Shown piece after piece: positions 7,419 through 15,449 of a stretch of 40,393 nucleotides of DNA. The stretch is taken from contig JANYKR010000150.1 of NCBI GenBank assembly GCA_025358155.1, forward strand, positions 1 through 40,393, given 5' to 3'. The translations under genes and the position numbers were made by a program. Under the pieces are notes generated by a model. The model made no database searches, was not told the origin of the DNA, and saw only the letters and a program-made list of their open reading frames with translations. This DNA is from Betaproteobacteria bacterium (lineage in GTDB: Bacteria; Pseudomonadota; Gammaproteobacteria; Burkholderiales; Burkholderiaceae_C). Positions within the stretch are counted from its first letter, which is position 1; every line of letters starts with the position of its first letter.

Positions 7419-8378
7419 ATGACCAACTTGACAGTTCGGGTGCTGCGCAAGATGTCCGAGGCCTTGGACATCTGCAGCTTCGAGCTGGCCACCGAGGATG
7501 GCCGGCCGCTGCCGGCGTTTGCAGCCGGTTCGCACATCGATGTGCAACTGCCCGGCGGCCTGACCCGCCAGTACTCGCTGTGCAACGACCCGCAGGAAAC
7601 CCAGCGCTACCTGATTGCAGTGCTGCGCGACCCGGCCTCTCGCGGCGGCTCGGCGGCGATGCACGATGCGGTTGCCGTGGGCCAGTTGCTGCAGATCAGC
7701 CCGCCCAAGAACCACTTTGCGCTGGTGCATGCCGCCCCGCGCAGCCTGTTGCTGGCCGGCGGCATCGGCATCACGCCGCTGCTGTGCATGGCCGAGCGAC
7801 TGAGCCGGGCAGGCGCTGATTTTGAGCTGCACTACTGCATCCGCTCGCGTGAGCGCGCCGCGTTTGCCGGGCGCATCGAGGCCTCGGCGTTTGCCCGCAG
7901 CGCTCACTTCCATGTTGACGATGGCGCGGCCGGGCAAAGGCTGGACCTGCCAGACCTGCTGGGCACGCCGCGCGCCGATGAGCATGTCTACGTCTGCGGC
8001 CCCAATGGCTTCATGGACGCGGTGCTCGGCACGGCCCGGGCCGCCGGCTGGCCCGAAGCCCAGTTGCATTTCGAGTTTTTCGGAGCGGAGGCGGTGCAAT
8101 CGGCGGGCGATCGGGCATTTGAGGTGCAACTCGCCAGTTCAGGCCGGGTGGTGCCCGTCGCCGCCGGCCAGACCGTGGTGCAGGCGCTGGCCGATGCCGG
8201 AATCGAGCTGCTGACCTCCTGCGGCCAGGGGGTGTGCGGCACCTGCCTGACACGGGTGCTGGCGGGTGCGCCCGAGCACCGAGATCTCTACCTCACGCCC
8301 GAGGAGCAGGCGGCGAATGACCAGTTTCTACCCTGCTGTTCCCGCGCCCACTCTGACCGGCTGGTATTGGATATTTGA
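7419..8378 (+). CDS. vanB: Vanillate O-demethylase, reductase subunit (PDR/VanB family)
   Basis: VanB passes electrons from NAD(P)H through FMN and a [2Fe-2S] centre to VanA. The 319-residue protein has the phthalate-dioxygenase-reductase order. The flavin-binding barrel (about 1-100) contains RQYSLCND. The NAD-binding domain (about 105-225) contains LLLAGGIGITPLL and VYVCGPNGFM. The C-terminal plant-type ferredoxin domain has CGQGVCGTC (C268, C273, C276) and a fourth cysteine in the FLPCC stretch near the end. All ligands are present. The gene directly follows vanA on the same strand and almost certainly shares its mRNA. A 239-bp gap then separates it from the ABC transporter genes. Confidence 0.94.
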   Translation: MTNLTVRVLRKMSEALDICSFELATEDGRPLPAFAAGSHIDVQLPGGLTRQYSLCNDPQETQRYLIAVLRDPASRGGSAAMHDAVAVGQLLQISPPKNHFALVHAAPRSLLLAGGIGITPLLCMAERLSRAGADFELHYCIRSRERAAFAGRIEASAFARSAHFHVDDGAAGQRLDLPDLLGTPRADEHVYVCGPNGFMDAVLGTARAAGWPEAQLHFEFFGAEAVQSAGDRAFEVQLASSGRVVPVAAGQTVVQALADAGIELLTSCGQGVCGTCLTRVLAGAPEHRDLYLTPEEQAANDQFLPCCSRAHSDRLVLDI

Positions 8379-8617
8379 TCGCTTGTGCATCTGAACCATG
8401 CCGCTTTGCGATAACTGGTAGTGTCGGGGAGCCGCCGGCTTAGGGGCTTGCGCGGGGAGGCTGAGGCCCGGAGCCGCCGCACAATCAACCCGCAACATCC
8501 AGCCGTCCACCCCAACAGCACCCGCCAGTCGCCCAGCTGTCCCGCGAGCCCGCGGGCGGGTTCGCAGCGCAAAATCGGTGTCCATTCCTTCCTGCCCCTG
8601 TTTTCTGGAGAAACCCC

Positions 8618-9805
8618 ATGACATGCAGCACGACCTCACGACGACACCACCTGGCCACACTGGCGGGCCTGGCCTCAGGCGCGCTGCTGCTGGCCGCAGG
8701 CCCGGCCCGGGCCGAGGACACCCTCAAGATCGGCGTGATCCTGCCAATGACCGGCCCGTCGGCCTCCACCGGCCGGCAGATCGATGCCGCCATCAAGCTG
8801 TGGATGGCGCAAAGCGGCGGCAAGGCCGGCGGCAAGAAAGTGGAGGTGCTCATCAAGGACGACGCTGGCGTGGCCGACACCACCCGGCGCCTGGCGCAAG
8901 AGTTGGTGGTCAACGACAAGGTGGTGGCCTTGGCCGGGTTCGGTCTGACCCCGCTGGCGCTGGCCACCGCGCCCATCGCCACCCAGAGCAAGACGCCGAT
9001 GGTGGTGATGGCCGCAGCCACCTCGATCATCACCGAGGCCTCGCCCTACATCGTGCGCACCAGCTTCACGCTGCCACAGGCGGCCACGGCAATCGCCGAG
9101 TGGGCGGCCAAGAACAAGATCCGCAAGGTCGTCACGCTGGTGGCCGACTACGGCCCGGGCAACGATGCCGAGAAATTTTTCTCCAGCCAGTTTCAGTTGA
9201 ACGGCGGCACGATCGCCGAGAAGTTGCGCACCCCGCTGCGCGGCGCCGACTTTGCGCCCGCGCTGCAAAAGGTGCGTGACCTGGCGCCGGACGCGCTGTT
9301 TGTGTTTTTGCCCTCGGGCCAGGGCGCGCAGTTCATGAAGCAGTTTGCCGAACGCGGGCTGGACAAGTCCGGCATCAAGCTGATTGCCACCGGCGATGTC
9401 ACCGACGACGACCAGCTCAACGACATGGGTGACGTGGCGCTGGGTGTGGTCAACAGCCACCACTACTCGGCCGCGCACCCGAGCGCTGCCAACAAGAAGT
9501 ACGTGGCCGACTTTCAGGCGGCCAACAAGTTCAGGCCCAACTTCATGTCGGTCGGCGGCTACGACGGGATGCGGGTGATCTTCAAGGCCCTCGACGCTAC
9601 CAAGGGCGCCGGCGGTGATGCGCTGCTGGCAGCCATGAAAGGCCAAATCTTCGAGAGTCCGCGCGGCCCGGTGCTGATCGACGGCCAGACCCGAGACATC
9701 GTGCAGGACATCTACATCCGCAGGGTGGAGAAGGTCAACGGCCAGCTCTACAACGTCGAGTTCGACACCTTGAAGGCAGTGAAAGACCCGGGCAAGCTGA
9801 AGTGA
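8618..9805 (+). CDS. Branched-chain-amino-acid-type ABC transporter substrate-binding protein (LivJ-like)
   Basis: The product is a 395-residue periplasmic binding protein with a Tat-like/Sec signal (SRRHHLATLAGLASGALLLAAG, cleavage near ARA/ED). The mature start DTLKIGVILPMTGPSASTG is characteristic of the Peripla_BP_6 family. GGAG (8607-8610) lies seven bases before the ATG. It begins a five-gene set encoding a complete LIV-I-type importer. In Burkholderiales and Rhodopseudomonas many such importers carry aromatic or other carboxylic acids rather than leucine. Its place after vanAB suggests a methoxylated aromatic ligand, which is inference. Confidence 0.92.
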   Translation: MTCSTTSRRHHLATLAGLASGALLLAAGPARAEDTLKIGVILPMTGPSASTGRQIDAAIKLWMAQSGGKAGGKKVEVLIKDDAGVADTTRRLAQELVVNDKVVALAGFGLTPLALATAPIATQSKTPMVVMAAATSIITEASPYIVRTSFTLPQAATAIAEWAAKNKIRKVVTLVADYGPGNDAEKFFSSQFQLNGGTIAEKLRTPLRGADFAPALQKVRDLAPDALFVFLPSGQGAQFMKQFAERGLDKSGIKLIATGDVTDDDQLNDMGDVALGVVNSHHYSAAHPSAANKKYVADFQAANKFRPNFMSVGGYDGMRVIFKALDATKGAGGDALLAAMKGQIFESPRGPVLIDGQTRDIVQDIYIRRVEKVNGQLYNVEFDTLKAVKDPGKLK

Positions 9806-9843
9806 TCCTGCCGCGCCCGCGCCTGATCTGACTGCTGCACCCT

Positions 9844-9873
9844 CACCCGCACCCGCACCCGCACCCGCACCCG
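9844..9873. repeat. Hexanucleotide tandem repeat (CACCCG)x5
   Basis: Five perfect CACCCG copies fill part of the 87-bp gap between the substrate-binding protein and permease genes. The repeat ends 19 bases before the permease ATG. No Shine-Dalgarno sequence is visible between it and the start, so repeat length may affect translation initiation or RNA structure there. Confidence 0.95.
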
Positions 9874-9892
9874 ATCCTGCCCCGCATCGCCG

Positions 9893-10765
9893 ATGTTGAC
9901 CCTGCTGTTCGACGGCATTGCCTACGGCATGCTGCTGTTTGTGCTGGCCCTGGGGCTGGCGGTCACGATGGGCTTGATGAACTTCATCAACCTGGCCCAC
10001 GGCGCGTTTGCGATGGCGGGGGGCTACGTGCTGATCCTGCTCATGCAGCGCGCGGGCTGGCCTTTCCTGGCCTGCCTGCCGGCGGCGTTTTTCATCACGG
10101 CGGCGGCGGGTGCCTTGCTCGAACGCACAATTTACCGGCCGATGTACGGCAAGCCGCACCTCGACCAGGTGTTGTTCTCGATCGGCCTGACTTTCATGGC
10201 AGTGGCTGCGGTGGATTTTTTGGTGGGCAGCTCGCAGCAAAACGTGCAGTTGCCCGAGTGGCTGCGCCAGCGCTTCGAGTTTGGCAGCGGCGCCTGGGTG
10301 CTGGGCATGGGCGCCTACCGGTTGTTCATCATCGCCACCTGCCTCACCCTGGCGCTGGGGCTGCAGGCGGTGCTGAGCCGCACCCGCTTTGGCAGCCGGC
10401 TGCGGGCCGCGGTGGACGACCCCCGGGTGGCAGCCGGCCTGGGCATCCCGGTGAACCGGATCTTTTTGCTGACCTTTGCCGTGGGCTCGGGCCTGGCCGG
10501 GTTGGGCGGTGCGCTCGGCGCTGACATCTTGGGGCTGGACCCGACCTTTCCGCTCAAGTTCATGGTCTACTTTTTGATCGTCTGCGCCGTGGGCGGCACC
10601 AGCTCGATCACCGGCCCGTTGGCCGCAGCCCTGCTGCTGGGCATCGCCGACGTGATGGGCAAGTATTACCTGCCCAAGCTGGGCGCCTTCATCGTCTACG
10701 TGCTGATGATCGCCATCCTGCTGTGGCGGCCGCAGGGCCTGTTTTCACGCGAGGGCAAGCGGTGA
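9893..10765 (+). CDS. Branched-chain-type ABC transporter permease (LivH-like)
   Basis: This 290-residue inner-membrane permease has about eight hydrophobic segments. It opens with LTLLFDGIAYGMLLFVLALGL and contains MGLMNFINLAHGAFAMAGGY, the LivH hallmark. The cytoplasmic coupling segment around SRTRFGSRLRAAVDDPRVAAGLGI contacts the ATPases. It ends in a GTGA overlap with the next permease gene, so the two are translated in tandem. Start ATG 9893 follows a hexanucleotide repeat and has no clear ribosome binding site. Confidence 0.92.
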   Translation: MLTLLFDGIAYGMLLFVLALGLAVTMGLMNFINLAHGAFAMAGGYVLILLMQRAGWPFLACLPAAFFITAAAGALLERTIYRPMYGKPHLDQVLFSIGLTFMAVAAVDFLVGSSQQNVQLPEWLRQRFEFGSGAWVLGMGAYRLFIIATCLTLALGLQAVLSRTRFGSRLRAAVDDPRVAAGLGIPVNRIFLLTFAVGSGLAGLGGALGADILGLDPTFPLKFMVYFLIVCAVGGTSSITGPLAAALLLGIADVMGKYYLPKLGAFIVYVLMIAILLWRPQGLFSREGKR

Positions 10766-11769
10766 GGCGGCGGCCATTGCCAGCTGCGGGTGCGGTCGGC
10801 GCCAGCGCACTGCTGCTCGCGCCATCGCGCTGGCGCCCGTGGGAGCTGGCGCTGTGGGCCGCGATCTGGGCCGTGCCGGTGTTTTTCGGCCAGCATGCCG
10901 CGTTGGTCAACGAGATTGCAATCCTGGCGCTGTTTGCGCTGTCGCTCGATCTGATCCTGGGCTATGCCGGCATCGTCTCGCTCGGCCATGCCGCGTTTTT
11001 TGGCGTGGGTGCCTACGGCGCGGCACTGTTTGCCAAGCATGTAATGCCCGACCCGCTGGTGGGCCTGGCGGTGGGCGCCGGGCTGGGCGCACTGCTCGGG
11101 CTGATCACCAGCCCGATGATCGTGCGCGGCACCGACCTGACCCGGTTGATGGTGACCATGGGCGTGGCCCTGGTGCTGCTGGAGCTGGCCAACAAGTTTG
11201 ATGGCCTGACCGGTGGCGCGGATGGCTTACAAGGCGTGGTGATGAGCCCGCTGGTCATCCCGTTCATCGGTCGGTTCGAGTTTGACCTGGGCGCGCGGGT
11301 CGCCTCGTTTTACTCGCTGACTGTGCTGTTCCTGGCCTTTTTGGTGTTGCGCCGCATCGTGTTTTCGCCACTGGGCATCTCGATGCAGGCGCTGCGCGAC
11401 AACCGGCTCCGCCTGATGGCGATCGGCTTGTCGGTGCAGGGCCGGCTGGCGGCGGTCTACACCCTGGCGGCCGGGCTGGCGGGTGCGGCCGGTGCGCTGC
11501 TGGTCCAGACGACCGGGTTTGCCTCGCTCGACGTGTTTGAGTTTCACCGCAGCGCCGACGTGATGCTGGCGCTGGTGATCGGCGGTGCCGGCTGGTTGTG
11601 GGGCGGCCTGGTGGGCGCCATCGCCTTCAAGGTGCTGCACGACCTGATCTCGTCCTTCACGGCGCAGTACTGGACCTTCTGGATCGGCCTGTTCCTGGTG
11701 CTGCTGATGTTGGTGGGGCGCGAGCGGCTGTTCCGGCCGTGGTCGTGGTTCAAGCGGGGATCGCGATGA
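10762..11769 (+). CDS. Branched-chain-type ABC transporter permease (LivM-like)
   Basis: The second membrane subunit of the importer has 335 residues from GTG 10762. The frame is open further upstream, to an ATG at 10723, but that start would overlap livH by 43 bases. The GTG overlaps the livH stop as GTGA, matching the ATGA coupling used through this operon. Family signatures are LSLDLILGYAGIVSLGHAAFFGVGAY near residues 60-85, the coupling segment SPLGISMQALRDNRLRLMAIGL, and C-terminal GGAGWLWGGLVGA. The stop overlaps the ATG of the first ATPase gene (ATGA). Confidence 0.92.
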   Translation: MRRRPLPAAGAVGASALLLAPSRWRPWELALWAAIWAVPVFFGQHAALVNEIAILALFALSLDLILGYAGIVSLGHAAFFGVGAYGAALFAKHVMPDPLVGLAVGAGLGALLGLITSPMIVRGTDLTRLMVTMGVALVLLELANKFDGLTGGADGLQGVVMSPLVIPFIGRFEFDLGARVASFYSLTVLFLAFLVLRRIVFSPLGISMQALRDNRLRLMAIGLSVQGRLAAVYTLAAGLAGAAGALLVQTTGFASLDVFEFHRSADVMLALVIGGAGWLWGGLVGAIAFKVLHDLISSFTAQYWTFWIGLFLVLLMLVGRERLFRPWSWFKRGSR

Positions 11770-12563
11770 GTGGCGATGGTGGCCGGCCGGACGACGTGGT
11801 GTTGCAGACCCGCGGCCTGGTCAAGCGCTTTGGTGGCATCACCGCCACCAACAAGGTCTCGATGACAATCCGGCGCGGTGCCCGCCATGCGTTGATCGGC
11901 CCCAACGGCGCTGGCAAGACCACGCTGATCAACCAGCTCACCGGTGTGCTGGCGCCCAGCGAGGGCACGGTGCTGCTGGGCGGGCGCGACATCACCACGC
12001 TGGCCCCGCACAAACGGGTGGCGCTGGGCCTGGTGCGCACCTTCCAGATCAACCAGCTGTTTGCCTCGCTGACACCGCTGCAAAGCCTGGCCTTGGCCGT
12101 GTCTGGCCGCCTCGACCGCGCCCGCCGCTGGTGGGCGCCGATGGGCAGCGATGCCGAGATCAGCGTTGAATGCGAGCAACTGCTGACGCAGTTCCGCCTG
12201 ACCGAGTTTGCCGACCGCGCCACCGCCGAGCTGCCCTACGGCAAGCGCCGGCTGCTGGAGATTGCACTGGCGGTGGCCCAAAAACCCAGCGTGCTGCTGC
12301 TCGATGAGCCCGCCGCCGGTGTGCCGGGCCCTGAGCGCGCCGACATCCTGGCCACCGTTGCCGCATTGCCCGACAACGTGTCGGTGGTGCTGATTGAACA
12401 CGACATGGACCTGGTTTTCAGTTTTGCCAAGACCCTGACCGTGCTGGTCAACGGTACCGTGCTGACCGAGGGCACGCCCGCGCAGATTGCCGCCGACCCG
12501 CAGGTGCGCGCGGTCTACCTGGGCGACTCGGTGCCCGTGCGTGCTGGGGCTGGCCATGGCTGA
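11766..12563 (+). CDS. Branched-chain-type ABC transporter ATP-binding protein (LivG-like)
   Basis: This 265-residue ABC ATPase has Walker A GPNGAGKTT (residues about 46-54), Q-loop FQINQLF, the LivG-type signature LPYGKRRLLEI in place of LSGGQ, Walker B VLLLDEP and H-loop IEHDMD. The LPYGxRR variant separates LivG from LivF. The start is set by the ATGA overlap with the preceding permease. A longer open frame begins at 11598, but that region is permease coding sequence. The stop lies eight bases inside the next ATPase gene. Confidence 0.93.
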   Translation: MSGDGGRPDDVVLQTRGLVKRFGGITATNKVSMTIRRGARHALIGPNGAGKTTLINQLTGVLAPSEGTVLLGGRDITTLAPHKRVALGLVRTFQINQLFASLTPLQSLALAVSGRLDRARRWWAPMGSDAEISVECEQLLTQFRLTEFADRATAELPYGKRRLLEIALAVAQKPSVLLLDEPAAGVPGPERADILATVAALPDNVSVVLIEHDMDLVFSFAKTLTVLVNGTVLTEGTPAQIAADPQVRAVYLGDSVPVRAGAGHG

Positions 12564-13278
12564 GCCGCTGCTGGAGGTGCAGGGCCTGACCTGCGGTTAC
12601 GGCGACGCCGTGGTGCTGACCGATGTCAGCTTCAGTCTGCCTGCGGGGCGCTCACTGGCGCTGCTGGGCCGCAACGGCACCGGCAAGACCACGCTGATCG
12701 ACACCCTGGTGGGCGTGACCCGGCGCCATGCCGGCCGCATCACACTTGCCGGGCGCGACATCAGCGCGCTGCCGGTCTATGCCCGGGCCGGTGCTGCGGG
12801 CTGGGCGGGGCTGGGCTGGGTGCCGCAAGAGCGCAACATCTTCAGGTCGCTGACGGTGGATGAAAACCTCAGCGCGGTGGCTCGCCCTGGCGCCTGGGAT
12901 GCCCAGCGGGTCTACGGGCTGTTCCCGCGCCTGGCCGAGCGCAAGAAGAATCTGGGCACGCAGCTCTCAGGCGGCGAGCAGCAGATGCTGGCCTTTGGCC
13001 GGGCGCTGGTGCTCAACCCCAGCCTGCTGCTGCTCGACGAGCCGCTGGAGGGCCTGGCGCCGATCATCATCGAAGAGTTGCTGCGCGCGATCCGCCGGGT
13101 CGCCCGAGACGAAGGCCTGCCGTCCATCGTGGTCGAGCAACACCCGCACATGGTGCTGGGCGTGACCGACGATTGCATCGTGCTGGACCGGGGCGGCATC
13201 GCCTACCGGGCCCCAAGCCAGGACTTGCTCGACGACCCGGCGCCGCTGGATGCGTGGCTTGGCGTGTCGTCGCACTGA
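12556..13278 (+). CDS. Branched-chain-type ABC transporter ATP-binding protein (LivF-like)
   Basis: This 240-residue ABC ATPase has Walker A GRNGTGKTT, signature LSGGEQQML, Walker B LLLLDEPLEGL and the H-loop in VEQHPH. The Q-loop region reads GWVPQERNIF as in LivF. Just before it sits AGAAGWAGLG, about six residues longer than I expect for LivF, encoded by GGGCT-like pentamers (about 12797-12820). The ATG at 12556 overlaps the end of the livG-like gene by eight bases and gives normal LivF length. The open frame continues upstream in livG sequence without support. Confidence 0.92.
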   Translation: MAEPLLEVQGLTCGYGDAVVLTDVSFSLPAGRSLALLGRNGTGKTTLIDTLVGVTRRHAGRITLAGRDISALPVYARAGAAGWAGLGWVPQERNIFRSLTVDENLSAVARPGAWDAQRVYGLFPRLAERKKNLGTQLSGGEQQMLAFGRALVLNPSLLLLDEPLEGLAPIIIEELLRAIRRVARDEGLPSIVVEQHPHMVLGVTDDCIVLDRGGIAYRAPSQDLLDDPAPLDAWLGVSSH

Positions 13279-13302
13279 AACATTCCCACCCCTGGAGTCC
13301 TC

Positions 13303-14421
13303 ATGAGCTTACGCAACACCCCGCCGTTCCGCGCTGACCACGTCGGCAGTTTCTTGCGCCCCAAGGTCTTGCTCGACGCGCGCGAGCAGTTCTTCGTCCA
13401 GAAGTCCATCACCGCCGAACAACTGCGTGCGGTCGAGGACAAGGCGATCACCGAGATCGTGCAGTTCCAGCAGGATGTGGGGCTGCAGAGCATCACCGAC
13501 GGCGAGTTTCGCCGCACCTACTTCCACATCGACTTTCTGGCCCAGCTGGGTGGCGTCAAGACCGACGTCCCGTTCACCGTGACGCGGCCAGATGGCACCG
13601 AGGAGTTGGCGCCACCGGTGATCCGGGTGATCGACAAGGTGCGACATGCCAAGAACATCCAGCTGGCTGATTTTGAGTACCTCAAAAGCCAGGTGGCGGC
13701 GGGCCGCACGCCCAAGGTGACGATCCCGTCGCCGACCATGCTGCACTTTCGCGGCGGCCGCGCAGGCATCAGCCGCGAGTCCTATCCCGAGCTGGACCCG
13801 GCGTTTTACGACGACGTGGCCCAAGCCTACGGCGCAGAGCTGCAAAGCCTGGCCGACGCCGGCTGCACCTACGTGCAGATGGACGACACCAACCTGGCCT
13901 ACCTCTGCGACGAAAAGATGCGCGAAGCCGCCCGCCAGCGCGGCGACGACCCGAACGAGCTGCCGCACCGCTACGCCAACTTCATCAACAAGGTGGTGGC
14001 GCTCAAGCCCGCCGGCATGACGCTGGCCATGCACCTGTGCCGGGGCAACTTCAAGAGCACCCATGCGGCAGCGGGCAACTACGAGCCGGTGGCCGAGGCC
14101 CTGCTGTCGGAAATGAAGCTCGACGCCTACTTCATGGAGTACGACGACGCCCGCTCGGGCGACTTCAAGCCGCTGCGATTTCTGCCCAAAGGCAAGATCG
14201 TGGTGCTGGGCCTGGTGACGACCAAGTTTGGCGAGATGGAGAGCAAGGATGCGCTCAAGCGCCGCATCGATGAAGCAGCGCAGTACGCACCGCTCGACCA
14301 GCTCTGCCTGTCGCCGCAGTGCGGGTTCTCCAGCACCGTGCATGGCAACAACATCGCCGTGGAAGCCCAGCGCAACAAGCTGCGGCTGGTGATCGAGACC
14401 GCACAGGAAGTCTGGGGTTGA
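13303..14421 (+). CDS. Cobalamin-independent methionine synthase C-terminal-like methyltransferase (YxjG/core-MetE type)
   Basis: This 372-residue protein is homologous to the catalytic C-terminal half of MetE only. It starts with the family phrase FRADHVGSFLRP and keeps the zinc site H244-x-C246 (MHLCRGN) and C340 (QCGFSS). It contains the MDDTNLAYL acidic segment used for substrate binding. Family members transfer methyl groups to thiols (methionine synthesis without a folate polyglutamate domain), and a distant branch opens epoxides with coenzyme M. It starts 24 bases after the livF-like gene with a GGAG ribosome binding site, so it is likely in the same transcript. The methyl donor is unknown. 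Proximity to vanAB hints at one-carbon handling, but VanAB releases formaldehyde, not a methyl group. Confidence 0.88.
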   Translation: MSLRNTPPFRADHVGSFLRPKVLLDAREQFFVQKSITAEQLRAVEDKAITEIVQFQQDVGLQSITDGEFRRTYFHIDFLAQLGGVKTDVPFTVTRPDGTEELAPPVIRVIDKVRHAKNIQLADFEYLKSQVAAGRTPKVTIPSPTMLHFRGGRAGISRESYPELDPAFYDDVAQAYGAELQSLADAGCTYVQMDDTNLAYLCDEKMREAARQRGDDPNELPHRYANFINKVVALKPAGMTLAMHLCRGNFKSTHAAAGNYEPVAEALLSEMKLDAYFMEYDDARSGDFKPLRFLPKGKIVVLGLVTTKFGEMESKDALKRRIDEAAQYAPLDQLCLSPQCGFSSTVHGNNIAVEAQRNKLRLVIETAQEVWG

Positions 14422-14465
14422 TTTGCGCACCTGCCCGGGAGGGCCAGGCTGCCATCAGTGTTAGC

Positions 14466-14813
14466 TCAGAGCGCCACAGCCTGTTGGTACAGCCGGGTCG
14501 AGCGTGCACCCGATCGGCAAAAAGCCAATACCGGCGCCGGCAACTCCTTGAGCAGCACGGCAAACGCCGCAATCTCTTCGGGCGACTGCCAGCCACCGGC
14601 CACCGGCAAGTGGCGGTACTGCAAGCCCGCAGCCAACGCCGCAGCCTCGACCGCCGCGTTGGCGGGTTGGTCGGGACCGTGCTCGAAGTCAGGTCGGTTG
14701 TTGATCACGCTCTTGAAGCCCAGGCGGGCCACTTCGGCCATGGCGTCGGGCGTGAGCTGAGGCGCCACACACACGGTGTCGGCGATGGCACGGATGGGCA
14801 GGGTGGTGTTCAT
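14466..14813 (-). CDS. TIGR01244-type sulfur transferase / DUF442 phosphatase-like protein
   Basis: This 115-residue protein matches the beta-lactamase-hydrolase-like phosphatase domain (PF04273). The family core GFKSVINNRPD lies near residues 32-42 and the active-site loop CRSGARS near residues 98-104. CRSGAR has four residues between Cys and Arg, so it resembles the rhodanese-type CRxGxR loop rather than the CX5R of tyrosine phosphatases. Fusions of this domain to persulfide dioxygenases support a sulfur role. It is convergent with the MetE-like gene and lies 11 bases downstream of yqeY on the minus strand. Confidence 0.87.
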   Translation of the reverse strand: MNTTLPIRAIADTVCVAPQLTPDAMAEVARLGFKSVINNRPDFEHGPDQPANAAVEAAALAAGLQYRHLPVAGGWQSPEEIAAFAVLLKELPAPVLAFCRSGARSTRLYQQAVAL

Positions 14814-14824
14814 GGTGCTTGAGC

Positions 14825-15271
14825 CTACTTTGACAACGCGGCCTTGACCGCAGCCGAGATGGCGCCCATTTCGGCCTTGCCGGCGAGTTGCGCCTTGGCC
14901 GCCGTCATCACCTTGCCCATGTCGCCCGGGCCGGCGGCGCCCAGGTCTGCGACGATGGCGGCAACCGCGCTGGCCACCTCATCGGCTGAGAGCCGCGCCG
15001 GCAGGTAGGCCTGCAGCACGCCCAACTCGGCGGTTTCTTTCTCGACCAGGTCGATGCGGCCGGCACTCTGGAACGCAGTGATCGAGTCTTTGCGCTGCTT
15101 GATCGTCTTGTCGACGATGGCGACCACCGCCAGGTCGTCGAGCACGATGCGCTCGTCCACCTCGCGTTGCTTGATCGCCGCCAGCAGCATGCGGATGGTG
15201 CCCAGGCGCGGCGCATCCTTGGCGCGCATCGCTGTTTTCATGTCTTCGGTGATCTGGTCTTTCAGGCTCAT
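14825..15271 (-). CDS. GatB/YqeY domain-containing protein
   Basis: This 148-residue protein is the stand-alone YqeY family, related to the tail domain of the amidotransferase subunit GatB. The start MSLKDQITEDMKTAMRAKD and the segment LGTIRMLLAAIKQREVDERIVL are typical. The C-terminal part GDMGKVMTAAKAQLAGKAEMG matches the GatB tail motif (GKVMG-like). ATG 15271 gives family length. An open frame continues 294 bases upstream without support. In proteobacteria yqeY commonly follows rpsU, as here. Its function is unproven and it may relate to tRNA-dependent amidation. Confidence 0.92.
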   Translation of the reverse strand: MSLKDQITEDMKTAMRAKDAPRLGTIRMLLAAIKQREVDERIVLDDLAVVAIVDKTIKQRKDSITAFQSAGRIDLVEKETAELGVLQAYLPARLSADEVASAVAAIVADLGAAGPGDMGKVMTAAKAQLAGKAEMGAISAAVKAALSK

Positions 15272-15309
15272 CGGGTTCTCTCGTGCGGTGGTGTGGGCGG
15301 CACGCCATG

Positions 15310-15344
15310 AAAAACGCCCGCAGCGGGTAACCGTGCGGGCGTTT
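15310..15344 (-). terminator. Rho-independent terminator (rpsU 3' end)
   Basis: On the minus strand, AAACGCCCGCA and its complement TGCGGGCGTTT (15312-15322 and 15334-15344) form an 11-bp perfect stem with an 11-base loop, followed by T residues. It lies 105 bases past the rpsU stop and before yqeY, so it would end the rpsU message or act as a partial terminator that reduces yqeY expression. Confidence 0.85.
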
Positions 15345-15345
15345 G

Positions 15346-15410
15346 AGCGTTTGGGGAGATCAAGCGTTTGGGGCGGCCAAGCGTCTGGGGCGATCAAGCG
15401 TTGGAGGCGC
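15346..15410. repeat. 17-bp tandem repeat in the rpsU 3' region
   Basis: Three near-identical 17-bp units begin AGCGTTTGGGG (15346-15362, 15363-15379, 15380-15396), followed by a decayed fourth. They lie between the S21 stop and the terminator on the rpsU transcript. No coding function is apparent. Confidence 0.85.
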
Positions 15411-15449
15411 TTGGTCTGCAGCGGCAGCGCGGGCTGCAGCGCTAGAAGC

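Noticed and set aside
15346-15410. 17-bp repeats as a small CRISPR-like array
   Set aside because: The units are contiguous without spacers and there are no cas genes.
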